A stretch of DNA of 64,000 bases, taken from assembly GCA_018267285.1 (NCBI GenBank), contig JAFDYU010000008.1, positions 62,001 to 126,000 of the forward strand, in the 5' to 3' direction. Each line of letters opens with the position of its first letter. The first letter of the stretch is position 1. Positions 1-9,340 of this stretch are shown piece after piece. Below the pieces are notes generated by a model that saw only the letters and a list, made by a program, of their open reading frames with translations, did not search any database and was not told the origin of the DNA. Position numbers and translations under genes: made by a program. The stretch comes from Bacteroidota bacterium. GTDB lineage: Bacteria > Bacteroidota > Bacteroidia > Cytophagales > Cyclobacteriaceae.

Positions 1-2059
1 TTCTGATGGGCGAACGCAAATCGGTGTAATGAAAATCTTTCACCACACCAATCACGGTTAATTCGTTGCCATTGGGCAATGTAATCCGTTGCCCTATGGC
101 GCTAGCAGGGGTGGGTAGTTTAAATGATTTTAAAAATTGTTCGTTAACGATTACCCATTCTTTGCTGAGCGAATCATCGGCAAACGTTTTTCCGGCCAAC
201 AGGGTTAAGTGCAGATTGTCGAGAAACGAGCCGTCAGCATAAAATTGCGCTACTTCTGTGGAGTCTGCAGTTGCATTTTTTACCCAGATCGTTTCGGAAG
301 CCGATGACCCGATAATGCCCGAAGACATAGAAATGGATTTAACCGCAGCCAGTTTGGCGAACTCGTTTTTTGCATGCTGTGGGTTTACACCCTGCAACGC
401 TACATCGAGAATATTTTTTTGATTAAACCCGAAATCAAAATTAACGGTATAACGATATTGACTGATAACCGTAACCACACCCATGATGAAGCCCAGCGAC
501 AAAGCAAATTGCAGCACGATCAATGTCTTTCGTAGGTTGAATTTAGCAATGCCTTTTCCGATGGGTTGAAGTTTTAATGCCTGAATGGGATTAAGTTTTG
601 CAAAATAAGTGGCCGGCACAGCCCCGGCAATAAGCCCTACTACGAGTGCAAATAAAATAAACGCAGTGATGGACCGTGCATCTAAGTTGAGGCTGAGTGT
701 GCTGCTTCCGCCCACAATCATCGAAAGAAATTCTTTGCGCACTAAGATGAAGATGTAGCACGAAAAGCCAAATGCAAGGAAGGTGATGAGTATCGTTTCA
801 ATGATAAATTGGCTAAAGATGTGCTGGCGTGTGCCGCCCAGCGTTTTTCGCAGCCCAATTTCCTTCATGCGCTTGAGCGCTCTGGAAATGGAAATGTTGG
901 CGTAGTTAAAACATGCCGGGATAAGGATGAGCAACGTCAACACCAAGAAAATGGAAAGTGAGGCATAGCTCCAATCGGGCCCGATATCGTTATACAATTC
1001 CCTCCCCGGTGCTATTGCCGGCAACGCCTGAAGTTCGTACCCGATCTCGTAGTTTGCCTTTTGCGTGTAGCTATTTTTAGGGATGCGGTTTAGGAAATCT
1101 TGAATTTGATCGAGCGTACTTTTTGGAGACAAAAACAAATAGACGTACGAGTTGCGGTGCTCCCAAACGTCATCCACGGGTGCAGTGGGCTGGTTGCGAT
1201 TTAAGTTTACGAAAGCCTCGTAAGGGGCAAGCACTTCAAACTGCATGTGCGAGTTTTTAGGAATGTTTTGCAGCACTCCGGTGATTTCAACCAATCCTAA
1301 GTTGGTGAGTTCGATCACTTTGCCCAACGGATCTTCTTGATTGAATAATTTGGTGGCAGCCGATTCGGTGATTACCACACCGTTTGGTTTGTTGAGTGCC
1401 GTGTGTGGGTTGCCTTTGGTCAACGGGAAAGAGAAAACATTTAGAAAAACAGGATCAACAAAATATCCGTTAAGCGGTATTTCATTGTTGTCTTTTTTGG
1501 CATTCACCGACAGGGTTGAATTTACCCTAACCACAGCCTCCACACCTGAAATATCGTGCGAAAGTTTATCGGCAAGTGCTGCCGGAGCAGAAGCAAACTC
1601 GCGGTTGCGCTGTTTGTCGTCTGTTTTAGAAATTACCCTATAAATACGATCCTTGTTCGTGTGAAAATTGTCGTAGGTCCACAGGAAAGACATCATAGCT
1701 ATAAACAGCAACCCGATAGACATGCCTACCGCTAAACCCATTACATTGATGGCGGTAAAAAACTTGTGCTTTATTAAACTGCGGGTGGCAATAACAAAAT
1801 AATTTTTGAACATGGTCAGTTGAAATAAGTTTGATGAATAGTGAGGATAGGCTGCATTTTTTTTTCGTTTCTTCAAGGCATAAGAAAAAATAAGCGACAG
1901 CGTATTTTTCCAGTAATCGGCTTTGGCTCGTGCGGCAGACATGTGCGTAAGGTTGCGGTAAAAATTTTCGTGTGCATCGCCCTGCAGGTCTTCGATAGGC
2001 GCGTGCTGTGCGCACCACTCCAGTAATTTATCGGCAAGCTTGGGCGGATGTGGCTTCAT
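1..2059 (-). CDS. FtsX/MacB-type ABC transporter permease with permease-prefix domain (3' end beyond window)
   Basis: The minus-strand frame is open from an ATG at 2059 to the window edge, giving 686 visible residues; the C-terminus is missing. The first 80 residues form a soluble helical prefix like the permease prefix domain 2 of Bacteroidota MacB-like transporters. Next come a first membrane helix (about 100-122), a periplasmic MacB-type domain, three helices of an FtsX permease unit, and the start of a second periplasmic domain. Such proteins are inner-membrane parts of ABC efflux or mechanotransmission systems, and the ATPase is usually a separate gene not seen here. The start overlaps the padR-like stop codon as ATGA, so the two are probably translated together and the regulator likely controls the transporter. 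The frame runs intact through an A-rich run near 1855. Substrate is unknown. Confidence 0.88.
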   Translation of the reverse strand, partial: MKPHPPKLADKLLEWCAQHAPIEDLQGDAHENFYRNLTHMSAARAKADYWKNTLSLIFSYALKKRKKNAAYPHYSSNLFQLTMFKNYFVIATRSLIKHKFFTAINVMGLAVGMSIGLLFIAMMSFLWTYDNFHTNKDRIYRVISKTDDKQRNREFASAPAALADKLSHDISGVEAVVRVNSTLSVNAKKDNNEIPLNGYFVDPVFLNVFSFPLTKGNPHTALNKPNGVVITESAATKLFNQEDPLGKVIELTNLGLVEITGVLQNIPKNSHMQFEVLAPYEAFVNLNRNQPTAPVDDVWEHRNSYVYLFLSPKSTLDQIQDFLNRIPKNSYTQKANYEIGYELQALPAIAPGRELYNDIGPDWSYASLSIFLVLTLLILIPACFNYANISISRALKRMKEIGLRKTLGGTRQHIFSQFIIETILITFLAFGFSCYIFILVRKEFLSMIVGGSSTLSLNLDARSITAFILFALVVGLIAGAVPATYFAKLNPIQALKLQPIGKGIAKFNLRKTLIVLQFALSLGFIMGVVTVISQYRYTVNFDFGFNQKNILDVALQGVNPQHAKNEFAKLAAVKSISMSSGIIGSSASETIWVKNATADSTEVAQFYADGSFLDNLHLTLLAGKTFADDSLSKEWVIVNEQFLKSFKLPTPASAIGQRITLPNGNELTVIGVVKDFHYTDLRSPIR

Positions 2060-2385
2060 TTTGCGAGGGAAAGTGTTGCTTTCGAAAGTTTCCAAAGATC
2101 TTCCCGCAACTCTTTGATGTGATGGAGCGCTACTTTGCCCTGGTGGGTTACTTCAAAAAAACGTTTGCGCCTGCCGCCACGTTCTTGGGTTGGCTCGCCC
2201 AACCGTGATTTCAAATAATTTTTTTCTTCGAGCCGTGTAATCGTGGCGTGAAGGGCACCCAGACTGATTGATCGGTCGGTTCGTGCTTCAATTTGTTCTT
2301 TAATGGAGTTGCCGTAAGCGCTTTCGCTAAGGCTGGCCACCGTCAAGAGCACCAATTCTTCAAATTCACCAATATATCCCTTCAT
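2056..2385 (-). CDS. PadR-family transcriptional regulator
   Basis: This 109-residue protein matches the PadR winged-helix family in length and pattern. The start is MKGYIGEFEELVLL, followed by a helix-turn-helix with ISLGALHATITRLEEKNYL and a basic wing (RGGRRKRFFEVT). PadR proteins are usually repressors of a neighbouring transporter that respond to a small ligand. It is the first gene of a two-gene operon and its stop overlaps the permease start by four bases. TGTA and TACA half-sites flank the region just upstream of the start (2385-2407), which might be an operator, but this is weak. The inducer cannot be predicted. Confidence 0.9.
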   Translation of the reverse strand: MKGYIGEFEELVLLTVASLSESAYGNSIKEQIEARTDRSISLGALHATITRLEEKNYLKSRLGEPTQERGGRRKRFFEVTHQGKVALHHIKELREDLWKLSKATLSLAK

Positions 2386-2559
2386 GTATATTAATTAGTT
2401 GCTTACACGTAGAGCAATCACGATATGTTTCTATTTTTAAGGAAATATTTCGAAATAAGTACTAAATGTTAGCCGTAAACCTACTAAAGCAACTAAAGGC
2501 GCAAACGCCACCTCTGGCTTAAGGCATGTAATATTATTCTTAAAGCTCAATTTTTCTGA

Positions 2560-4116
2560 ATGGTACAATCCTTTATATTGCCGTATTGTATTCATACCTC
2601 AATGAGCAAAACCCCAATCGGTGAAATGAAGCTGAGTCGCAATACAGAGCCTGCAGACATTGTTCGTCAAAAAATTCATGAGGATATTTCTGAAAACGAG
2701 CAACGCTACCGAGACCTGGTAGAACATGTGCCGTTGTGCATCGGTGTGATTTGCGAAGGGCGCGTGGTTTTTATCAACCAATCGGGAGCCAGAATGATGG
2801 CCGCAGAAAAACCCGAAGACATTATCGGCAAAACGGTAATCGATTTTATTCATCCCGATTTCAGACAATTAGTTGCCACACGCCTCACCAAAGTGCTGAT
2901 GGGCGAACAGGCATTGCCCATGGAAGAAAAATTTGTGCGCCTCGATGGCAAAACCATTCATGTAGAAGTATCGGCCTATCCCTTCAGATATCAGGGAAAG
3001 GCTGCCTCGCAAGTCATTGTTCGCGACATAACCGTAGAGAAAGAAAGCCGTATGGCGGCTCGAAAATCGGAAACGCTTTTCTCGCAGTTGTTTCATGTTT
3101 CGCCCATGGCCATTGTGATGCTCGACACCGAAGGCAATGTAGCTCAGGTTAATCCGGGCTTCGAAAAAATGTTCGGCTATTCGTTTGCAGAATTAGTAGG
3201 CAAGGGGCTCAATCAAACCATCGTACCCGATGCGCTCATGTCTGAAGGGAATGATCTGAACACACTCATTTCAACACAACAAGTGGTGCGTATTGAAACA
3301 AAACGCAAACGAAAGGATGGCGCGTTGCTTTCGGTGATCGTCTATGGGTTGCCGGTGCACTACGAAGACAAAACCATTGGTATATTCGGTGTGTACGTGG
3401 ACATTACCGAGCAAAAGAAAATTGAAGAAGAATTGAAGGTACGCAACATTGAGCTCGATAATTTTGTGTATAAAGTTTCGCACGATCTACGGGCACCGCT
3501 TTCTTCTGTATTGGGGTTAGTAAACCTTGCCCAAATGCCCAACAACCACGACAACCCCATTGAATACCTTAGTGTGATTGGCCAAAAGGTGGGGCAGCTC
3601 GATCATTTCATCACCGATGTGTTGAGCCACTCTAAAAATTTAAAACTTGATATTAAAATAGAACCGATCAACTTTAAAAACCTGATCGAACAAACTTTTA
3701 CCGACCTGAGTTATTTGAAAGGCGCAGAACAGATCAAGCGAAATGTTTCTATCGATGGAGTTCCGTTCTTCAACGACAAGTGGCGGATCGGTGAAATTTT
3801 CCGCAACCTGATTTCCAACGCCATCAAATACCGCAATTTTCACAGGGTTGATCCCGAAATCAATCTGCGTATCAATATCGATGAAGATAAAGCGGTGATT
3901 GCGTTCAGCGATAACGGCATTGGCATCGACCCGGCAAGCCTCGGTAAAATTTTTAATATGTTTTATCGAGCAAGCGAACAGTCGGATGGGTCCGGTCTGG
4001 GGTTGTACATTGTGAAGAACGCTATCGAAAAACTGGGCGGGCAAGTGCAAGTTCGCAGCAAAATTGGTGAAGGTACTTCGTTTATTATTACATTGCCCAA
4101 CCACGCAGAAGAGTAA
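2560..4116 (+). CDS. PAS-domain sensor histidine kinase
   Basis: A 518-residue cytoplasmic two-component sensor kinase. Two PAS domains (about 48-160 and 170-285) precede a DHp domain with the phospho-accepting His308 in VSHDLRAP. A HATPase domain follows with N box (RNLISNAIKY), G1 (SDNGIGID) and G2 (GSGLGLYIVKNA). There is no membrane segment or receiver domain, so it probably senses an internal signal and passes phosphate to a regulator encoded elsewhere. The first ATG is at 2560; a second in-frame ATG at 2602 would remove 14 hydrophobic residues and may be the real start. The acetyltransferase-like gene follows after only 21 bases, suggesting co-transcription. Confidence 0.9.
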   Translation: MVQSFILPYCIHTSMSKTPIGEMKLSRNTEPADIVRQKIHEDISENEQRYRDLVEHVPLCIGVICEGRVVFINQSGARMMAAEKPEDIIGKTVIDFIHPDFRQLVATRLTKVLMGEQALPMEEKFVRLDGKTIHVEVSAYPFRYQGKAASQVIVRDITVEKESRMAARKSETLFSQLFHVSPMAIVMLDTEGNVAQVNPGFEKMFGYSFAELVGKGLNQTIVPDALMSEGNDLNTLISTQQVVRIETKRKRKDGALLSVIVYGLPVHYEDKTIGIFGVYVDITEQKKIEEELKVRNIELDNFVYKVSHDLRAPLSSVLGLVNLAQMPNNHDNPIEYLSVIGQKVGQLDHFITDVLSHSKNLKLDIKIEPINFKNLIEQTFTDLSYLKGAEQIKRNVSIDGVPFFNDKWRIGEIFRNLISNAIKYRNFHRVDPEINLRINIDEDKAVIAFSDNGIGIDPASLGKIFNMFYRASEQSDGSGLGLYIVKNAIEKLGGQVQVRSKIGEGTSFIITLPNHAEE

Positions 4117-4137
4117 ATCATTTTTTAGATTCGCGTC

Positions 4138-5304
4138 ATGAAAATTACCGAAGTTATCACCGATAACGATCGCAAATCATTTTTAGAGTTTCCGATGAGC
4201 ATCTATAAAGATGCACCCCATTGGATTCGCCCGCTGGATAAAGATGTGGAATCCGTTTTTGATTCGAAAAAAAACAAAGCGTTCCGCACCGGTGAATGCG
4301 TACGGTGGATTTTAAGAGACGAAGTAAATAAAATCATTGGCCGCATAGCTGCCTTTTACGACACCAAAAATTCAAGAAAGGGAAACGACCAGCCAACCGG
4401 AGGCATTGGCTTTTTCGAATGTATCAACGACCGCTCGGCAGCTTTCGCCTTGTTCGATCAGTGCAAGGCCTGGCTTCAAGCAAAGGGAATGGAGGCCATG
4501 GACGGCCCCATTAATTTTGGAAGCCGCGAGCGCTGGTGGGGTTTATTGATCGAGGGCTACGACCGCGATCCGAACTATCAATGCAATTACACCCATCCGT
4601 ATTACAAAGATTTTTTCGAGGCGTACGGATTTCAGGTTTACTTCTATCAACTTACTTTCGGCAGGCAGATCGATGGGCCTCTGGATGAGCGCCTTAACGA
4701 AAAAGCAAAACTGGTTGCGCGCGACCCTGAATATAAGTTCGATTACCTGCGGAAAAAAGAGTGGGCCACCCTTGCCGACAAAATCCGATATGTGTACAAC
4801 AAAGCCTGGGCAAACCGGGGCGAAATTCCGGAGTTGACCGAACAACAAGCGAAACTGATTGTGAAACAGATGAAACCAATTATGGACGAAAAGCTGATCT
4901 GGTTTGGCTACCACAAAGACGAGCCGATTGCTTTTTTTCTCTCGTTGCCCGAAGTGAATCAAATTTTTAAACACGTTAACGGCAAACTCAATGCACTTGG
5001 TAAAATAAAATTTTTGTGGCACTCATTCCTCAAAACAAACCGCAAAGCATTTGGGGTTTTGTTTGGTGTAGTGCCAGGCCATCAGGGAAAAGGAGTTGAT
5101 GGCGCTATCATCGAGGCATTTCGGCAAGTGCACCAATACAAGGACAAACGATACGATGAATACGAAATGAACTGGATCGGAGACTTCAACACCAAAATGA
5201 TCCGCGTGTGCGAACAGATCAATGCCTCGGTGGTGAAACGGCACGCTACCTACAGGAAACTGTTTGACGAATCAGTCCCGTTCAAACGCTTCCCCATCAA
5301 GTAA
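4138..5304 (+). CDS. GNAT-like N-acetyltransferase family protein
   Basis: A 388-residue soluble protein of a type common in Bacteroidota and usually labelled GNAT-like. The N-terminal part (about 1-150) has aromatic and charged motifs (DAPHWIRPLDKDVE, DGPINFGSRERWWG). The C-terminal half contains a GNAT-like stretch with VVPGHQGKGVDGAII, resembling the acetyl-CoA pyrophosphate loop (Q/RxxGxG/A), then EMNWIGDFNTKMIRVCEQI. The substrate is not known. It lies 21 bases after the PAS kinase gene and is probably in its operon. The fold assignment is moderate and the enzymatic activity is an inference from the loop. Confidence 0.7.
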   Translation: MKITEVITDNDRKSFLEFPMSIYKDAPHWIRPLDKDVESVFDSKKNKAFRTGECVRWILRDEVNKIIGRIAAFYDTKNSRKGNDQPTGGIGFFECINDRSAAFALFDQCKAWLQAKGMEAMDGPINFGSRERWWGLLIEGYDRDPNYQCNYTHPYYKDFFEAYGFQVYFYQLTFGRQIDGPLDERLNEKAKLVARDPEYKFDYLRKKEWATLADKIRYVYNKAWANRGEIPELTEQQAKLIVKQMKPIMDEKLIWFGYHKDEPIAFFLSLPEVNQIFKHVNGKLNALGKIKFLWHSFLKTNRKAFGVLFGVVPGHQGKGVDGAIIEAFRQVHQYKDKRYDEYEMNWIGDFNTKMIRVCEQINASVVKRHATYRKLFDESVPFKRFPIK

Positions 5305-5327
5305 CCAATGTGTGCAGAACGAACCGG

Positions 5328-5358
5328 TTTGACTTTTGCAGACAATAAACTATCTTCG
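5328..5358 (+). promoter_or_regulatory. Candidate Bacteroidota promoter for the TerB-like gene
   Basis: TTTG at 5328-5331 is followed after 19 bases by TATCTTCG at 5351-5358, seven of eight matches to the Bacteroidota -7 element TAnnTTTG at the usual spacing. The predicted transcript begins near 5365, upstream of the ATG at 5404. Confidence 0.45.
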
Positions 5359-5403
5359 ACAAATCAGTTCCGTTTTACTGTCAGTTGAAAAATTTAACGT
5401 ATC

Positions 5404-5733
5404 ATGTCAACAGCTATTGAACATTTCCGCAACCTGGTGTCGCTCTCCGCAGCCGATGGAAAGATCGAAGAATCGGAGCGTGTGGCACTTTCTAAAATTG
5501 CCTACGAACGGGGCATTCCCATGGAACGGCTAAACGTGATGTTAAGCAAGGCCAACGAGTATCATCATGTTATTCCACAAAATATGATCGACCGCGAAAA
5601 ACAACTGGAAGAGATGATTGAATTTGCCAAAGTAGATGGCTCTTTTTGTAAATCCGAATTAGACCTGATTAACCTGGTGGGCGAGCGGCTGGGGTTTTCT
5701 AAAATTGAAATCGATAAGTTCGTGCAAGCGTAA
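5404..5733 (+). CDS. TerB-like domain protein
   Basis: A 109-residue all-helical acidic protein. It contains two similar acidic segments, AADGKIEESE near residue 18 and KVDGSFCKSE near residue 79, the duplicated pattern of the TerB/DjlA N-terminal domain that can bind divalent metal. Its role is unknown. Free-standing TerB-like proteins are common in Bacteroidota and most are not linked to tellurite resistance. No other ter genes are nearby. It has its own candidate promoter and ends eight bases from the convergent secreted-protein operon. Confidence 0.75.
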   Translation: MSTAIEHFRNLVSLSAADGKIEESERVALSKIAYERGIPMERLNVMLSKANEYHHVIPQNMIDREKQLEEMIEFAKVDGSFCKSELDLINLVGERLGFSKIEIDKFVQA

Positions 5734-5741
5734 CTTCTACA

Positions 5742-7277
5742 TCATTGCACTTCAATCTTGTTGATAAAAAAAACCTTTCTCGTTTCTGAAGCAATCTCAT
5801 TGCTCTTTAAAAATTGTATCCCCGAAACAAAAAAACGGTTGCCAAACCAATATTCTAATTTGCTTTCGCGGATCCCCTGCTTTGCCTGGTCTTGACTGTT
5901 GAATGTCTTTAGCTGGCTTTGTGCGCTGCCCTCAAGCACCTGGTTCCCTTTGATAATTTTAGAACGGATTTGGTTTTCGTAGAGATACAGCAACACAATA
6001 TGGTCGGAGCGAGGAACAATTTTTACAAACTGTTTCAGATCATAACTTTTTATCCCCGAAATTTCAAAGCTATTGTCCCACGCAAGCTCACCTTTTTTGT
6101 CAAACCCTATAGCTACCGCATGAGTATATCGAAAGCCATCAAAAATTAAATTATTGTTTTGATATCCTGAATAATACCTTGAGTTACCTCCGAAACTCCA
6201 CGGTGCAAAATTGTTGGAGCCCGATGGCGTAGTGTATTCGGGATAAAACGCTTCGCCCAGCAAAATGAATTGCCCGTCTATAGAAATAAGTTCATGTACC
6301 AACAGTCTGTAATTGAATTTTGTCTTCTTGCCCTTCACTCGCCTTCGCGCTATACGGTCTTTAATTCGTTTTTCGCGTTTGGCTTTCATGTAATGAAAAA
6401 AGTTTTGCAATTCTGCGAAACTGTAATAATGAATGCCGTATTCGCCATAGAGATTCACGTCCGCCACAAACACACCACGCGAATAGAGTGAACTGCGCCC
6501 GTACACTCCGGCTATCACCTGGTTGCCGCTGTCGGCTTTAGCTATGCGCCCGAAGATCAGGTTTTTTTTTTCGGCCGGTTCTATCAATAGAGTCTTCAGT
6601 AAATTTCCATCCGAATCAAACTGACGGATCCACAAACATTTTTTGCTGCTAACATTTTTTGCACTCACCACCACATCGATGGCACCATCGGAGCGTGTTT
6701 GAATTTGCGTTAACTCGCCAACCTCGTTAAGGAATCCCGGCAGGATGTGCGATTTTTTATCGCGTAACGAATAAAATAGCACAAGTGGCCTGAAGTTAAA
6801 ATAACCTCCAATTAGTATGGCTTGCTTGGTTGCCACATAATGGGTTGGGTTAAAGGCGATAATCGTTTTAACCGTGTGCAACTGATACTTGCCATCTTTC
6901 GCATTGACTGCATACACCTTGAACTCTCTGTTCTTGGGCGAGGCATCCATAAAAAAGAACCAAATTTTTTTTTCTAACGATTTTACAGTGATTAATGCAG
7001 TAGTTTTAGGTGAAGGAAAAAAACCCCTCCATTTCTGTTGAAGTGCTGTGTCGAGCCGAATGAGTTCGGTTTGATTTTGAGTTTCACCAATAAAGTTGCG
7101 ATAAAGTAAAAGCCCGGCCGTATCAAGAGATACAATGGAGTAGGCCTCGCCATTATTTTGAATCGGTTTTTCTATGCGCCCGGTCTGTAATATCTGACCA
7201 TGCGCTACATGAATCAGCATGCTGAACAGAATGCCGATAATTTTAGTTGACCTTGATTTTATTAACGTAGAAAACAT
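5742..7277 (-). CDS. Secreted protein of unknown function, paralogue of the next gene upstream
   Basis: A 511-residue protein with an N-terminal signal peptide (hydrophobic run ending near HVAHG, residue 27) and no further membrane segments. I do not recognise a named family. Alternating beta-rich segments suggest a propeller-like fold, but this is inference. It shares layout and the ending VFFINKIE with the 540-residue product upstream (ending VFYVNKIK), including a basic mid-region (MKAKREKRIKDRIARR) and a following LLGEAFYPEY. The start overlaps the upstream gene by 35 bases, so the genes form an operon with translational coupling. Location is probably periplasm or cell surface. Confidence 0.75.
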   Translation of the reverse strand: MFSTLIKSRSTKIIGILFSMLIHVAHGQILQTGRIEKPIQNNGEAYSIVSLDTAGLLLYRNFIGETQNQTELIRLDTALQQKWRGFFPSPKTTALITVKSLEKKIWFFFMDASPKNREFKVYAVNAKDGKYQLHTVKTIIAFNPTHYVATKQAILIGGYFNFRPLVLFYSLRDKKSHILPGFLNEVGELTQIQTRSDGAIDVVVSAKNVSSKKCLWIRQFDSDGNLLKTLLIEPAEKKNLIFGRIAKADSGNQVIAGVYGRSSLYSRGVFVADVNLYGEYGIHYYSFAELQNFFHYMKAKREKRIKDRIARRRVKGKKTKFNYRLLVHELISIDGQFILLGEAFYPEYTTPSGSNNFAPWSFGGNSRYYSGYQNNNLIFDGFRYTHAVAIGFDKKGELAWDNSFEISGIKSYDLKQFVKIVPRSDHIVLLYLYENQIRSKIIKGNQVLEGSAQSQLKTFNSQDQAKQGIRESKLEYWFGNRFFVSGIQFLKSNEIASETRKVFFINKIEVQ

Positions 7278-8865
7278 CTCGTGAATGTTTTTTTACCACA
7301 TTGCGAAGCGTTTGGTAGCCATACACATAGAAATAATTTCCATACCATTTTCGAATTCCGCTGTTGTCTTGTGTTTCCGATTTGATCACTTCGTTCTCTT
7401 GGCTTAAGGTGGGCTCAAACCGATCTTCTTTAGTCGGTGTGCCGTCTGCATCGCTGTACTTCAACAGAATTTCCTTTTTGTCTTTGCACAACAATATGGT
7501 CTTTTCCTTGTCTGCGAAAAAATCAGATACTTGCTCTTTGTTGGGCAGTTTGATTTCCGGGAATTTTAAAGACAGATCGGACTCCAGTTTTCCATGAACA
7601 TCAAAAAAAATGAGCGAAGCATTGATGGCGTGAACCTCTGTGGTTCGGTAATAACTGTTGTTGTTATTGTACGGATTGGCATAAGGCATATAATACCGAG
7701 AGGGCATGGTATAAAAACTGTAGGGGTAAAATCCGTAGGGGCTGTAATTGCCGGGGTAATAATTGTAAGACGAACCATAGCGGCTTGAATTATTGTCGAT
7801 GTCGTACGTTTCACCGAGGAAACTAAAACCGGTTTGTGTTTCTTCAATTTTGATACCCGAAAAACCCGAACGAAATTCGGTGGGCCTGCCAACATCTTTC
7901 CGGTATTGCGCCTTCGCTTTGATGCGCTTTATTTTTTTTGGCTTTAGGTAATCCAAAAAGTGATTGAGTGAGGCAAAGTCGTAATAATTAATTGTTTGTT
8001 CGTTAAACGGATCAACGAGTAAAGAGAAAACCCCGGCCGGCTGTCGGCTGGTGCCGTAGGTCCATGTGCCGGTAATCAACAATTCCTCGCGCACCAGGGT
8101 ACTGGTGATGGCCTCTATAATTGTTTTGCCTTCTTCAACTTTAACTTTATCCTCAAGGAGCATTACGCCCTCGGCATCGTATGTACGTACAATTAGCTTT
8201 TTGCTTTTGTTCGATCGCCCTTCCACCAACACGGCATTAAACGTATTGTTGGTATTGGTGCGCACATCCATCAGTTCGAGGTTGGGCTCTACAATGCCCG
8301 GAATGATTTTATTGTTTTCTGTTGCAAGGTCGTACATGAGCAGGGCCGGCTCGTTGGTAAGGTAGCCGCCAAAAATGGCTTTGTCTTTCATTACCGAAAA
8401 GTGCGTGAAGCGTATGTTTACACCGGGTTTGAACGTATGTTGTTTTACCGACCGAGTGGTTGGGTTGATCTCGGCCAGGTTTACTTCACGGCCATTGCTC
8501 TCGGGTTGTTGAAAAATCAAATAGATATTGCCGTCCCGGTATTCGTGCCCCAGGATATTCATTCGCAGTTCTACATATAAGGTGGCTTGCCAAACTTCGT
8601 GCAAGGCGGTGTCAAGAAAAACCACGTCCCATTTTCTTTCATCACCCTCAAATTTTTCGGTGTCGCGCACGAGGGCAAGGCCATTTTCGTTCATTGATAC
8701 AACGATGAATTCATGGTCGCTGTTTTTTTGCTCGCGCTCGTAACGAGCAGGTTGGGTAATTTGCGCACTTAGATGGATTGAAGATAAAAACGCAACGATC
8801 AGACAAATTCCAACGAAAATGAATTTGCAACCGGCAATCTGTTTTCTGTAATCCGAAATGTTCAT
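7243..8865 (-). CDS. Secreted protein of unknown function with a tyrosine-rich insert
   Basis: A 540-residue paralogue of the downstream 511-residue protein. It has a signal peptide (residues about 12-35, ending HLSAQ) and a beta-rich body. A low-complexity segment near residues 355-410 is very rich in Tyr, Asn, Ser and Pro (for example NPYNNNNSYYRTT) and is much shorter in the paralogue. A basic patch with KPKKIKRIKAK corresponds to that in the paralogue. The start overlaps the stop of the EVE-domain gene as ATGA. Function is unknown; secretion is inferred from the signal peptide. Confidence 0.75.
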   Translation of the reverse strand: MNISDYRKQIAGCKFIFVGICLIVAFLSSIHLSAQITQPARYEREQKNSDHEFIVVSMNENGLALVRDTEKFEGDERKWDVVFLDTALHEVWQATLYVELRMNILGHEYRDGNIYLIFQQPESNGREVNLAEINPTTRSVKQHTFKPGVNIRFTHFSVMKDKAIFGGYLTNEPALLMYDLATENNKIIPGIVEPNLELMDVRTNTNNTFNAVLVEGRSNKSKKLIVRTYDAEGVMLLEDKVKVEEGKTIIEAITSTLVREELLITGTWTYGTSRQPAGVFSLLVDPFNEQTINYYDFASLNHFLDYLKPKKIKRIKAKAQYRKDVGRPTEFRSGFSGIKIEETQTGFSFLGETYDIDNNSSRYGSSYNYYPGNYSPYGFYPYSFYTMPSRYYMPYANPYNNNNSYYRTTEVHAINASLIFFDVHGKLESDLSLKFPEIKLPNKEQVSDFFADKEKTILLCKDKKEILLKYSDADGTPTKEDRFEPTLSQENEVIKSETQDNSGIRKWYGNYFYVYGYQTLRNVVKKHSRDVFYVNKIKVN

Positions 8866-9263
8866 CCTTCGCTCAGTGCCATCACCAGGTCAAATTCTTC
8901 TTGGGTTACCGCCTGCACCGAAAGGCGGGCAGCTCGTACCAAATACATATTGGCTAATTTTTTGGTGGCTTTCACGGTAGACAGTGTCACCGGGTTTTTT
9001 AATTTTTTTTTGAAACCGATCTCCACCGCAGCCCACTCCTTGTCTTTTGGGTCAGGAAAAAATTCTTTCGTGATTTCGGCAATACCGATTACCGCTTTTT
9101 CGTCACCGCTGTGGTACACAAAAGCAAGGTCGCCTTTTTTCATGGCTTTCAGGTTGCTGCGTGCCTGAAAATTGCGTACCCCGTCCCACGTGGTTTTTTT
9201 GTCGCGCATCAGGTCGTTCCACGAGTAGGTGCCGGGTTCCGTTTTTACGAGCCAGTAGTTCAT
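8862..9263 (-). CDS. EVE domain-containing protein
   Basis: A 133-residue protein with the complete EVE domain pattern: NYWLVKTEPGTYSW at the start, then WDGVRNFQARSNL, KKGDLAFVYHSG and IGIAEI. EVE is a PUA-like fold that binds modified bases in DNA or RNA, and stand-alone members resemble eukaryotic thymocyte nuclear protein 1. Length matches the family. It is the first gene of a three-gene operon with two secreted proteins, whose function does not obviously match. A nucleic-acid role is established for the family but not for this member. Confidence 0.9.
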   Translation of the reverse strand: MNYWLVKTEPGTYSWNDLMRDKKTTWDGVRNFQARSNLKAMKKGDLAFVYHSGDEKAVIGIAEITKEFFPDPKDKEWAAVEIGFKKKLKNPVTLSTVKATKKLANMYLVRAARLSVQAVTQEEFDLVMALSEG

Positions 9264-9313
9264 ACGTTTTAATTTGGTTGTTCAAAAGAAAGGTAACACA
9301 AAAAAGTAAATTG

Positions 9314-9321
9314 TATTTTTG
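9314..9321 (+). promoter_or_regulatory. Candidate -7 element for the GT9 gene
   Basis: TATTTTTG matches the Bacteroidota -7 consensus TAnnTTTG exactly and lies 19 bases before the ATG. No TTG is found at the usual upstream distance, so confidence is limited. Confidence 0.35.
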
Positions 9322-9340
9322 AAGAACCAAGTTTTTTTAA

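Noticed and set aside
1850..1870. Possible frameshift in the permease gene at an A-rich run
   Set aside because: Reading the minus strand base by base gives one unbroken frame through the run.
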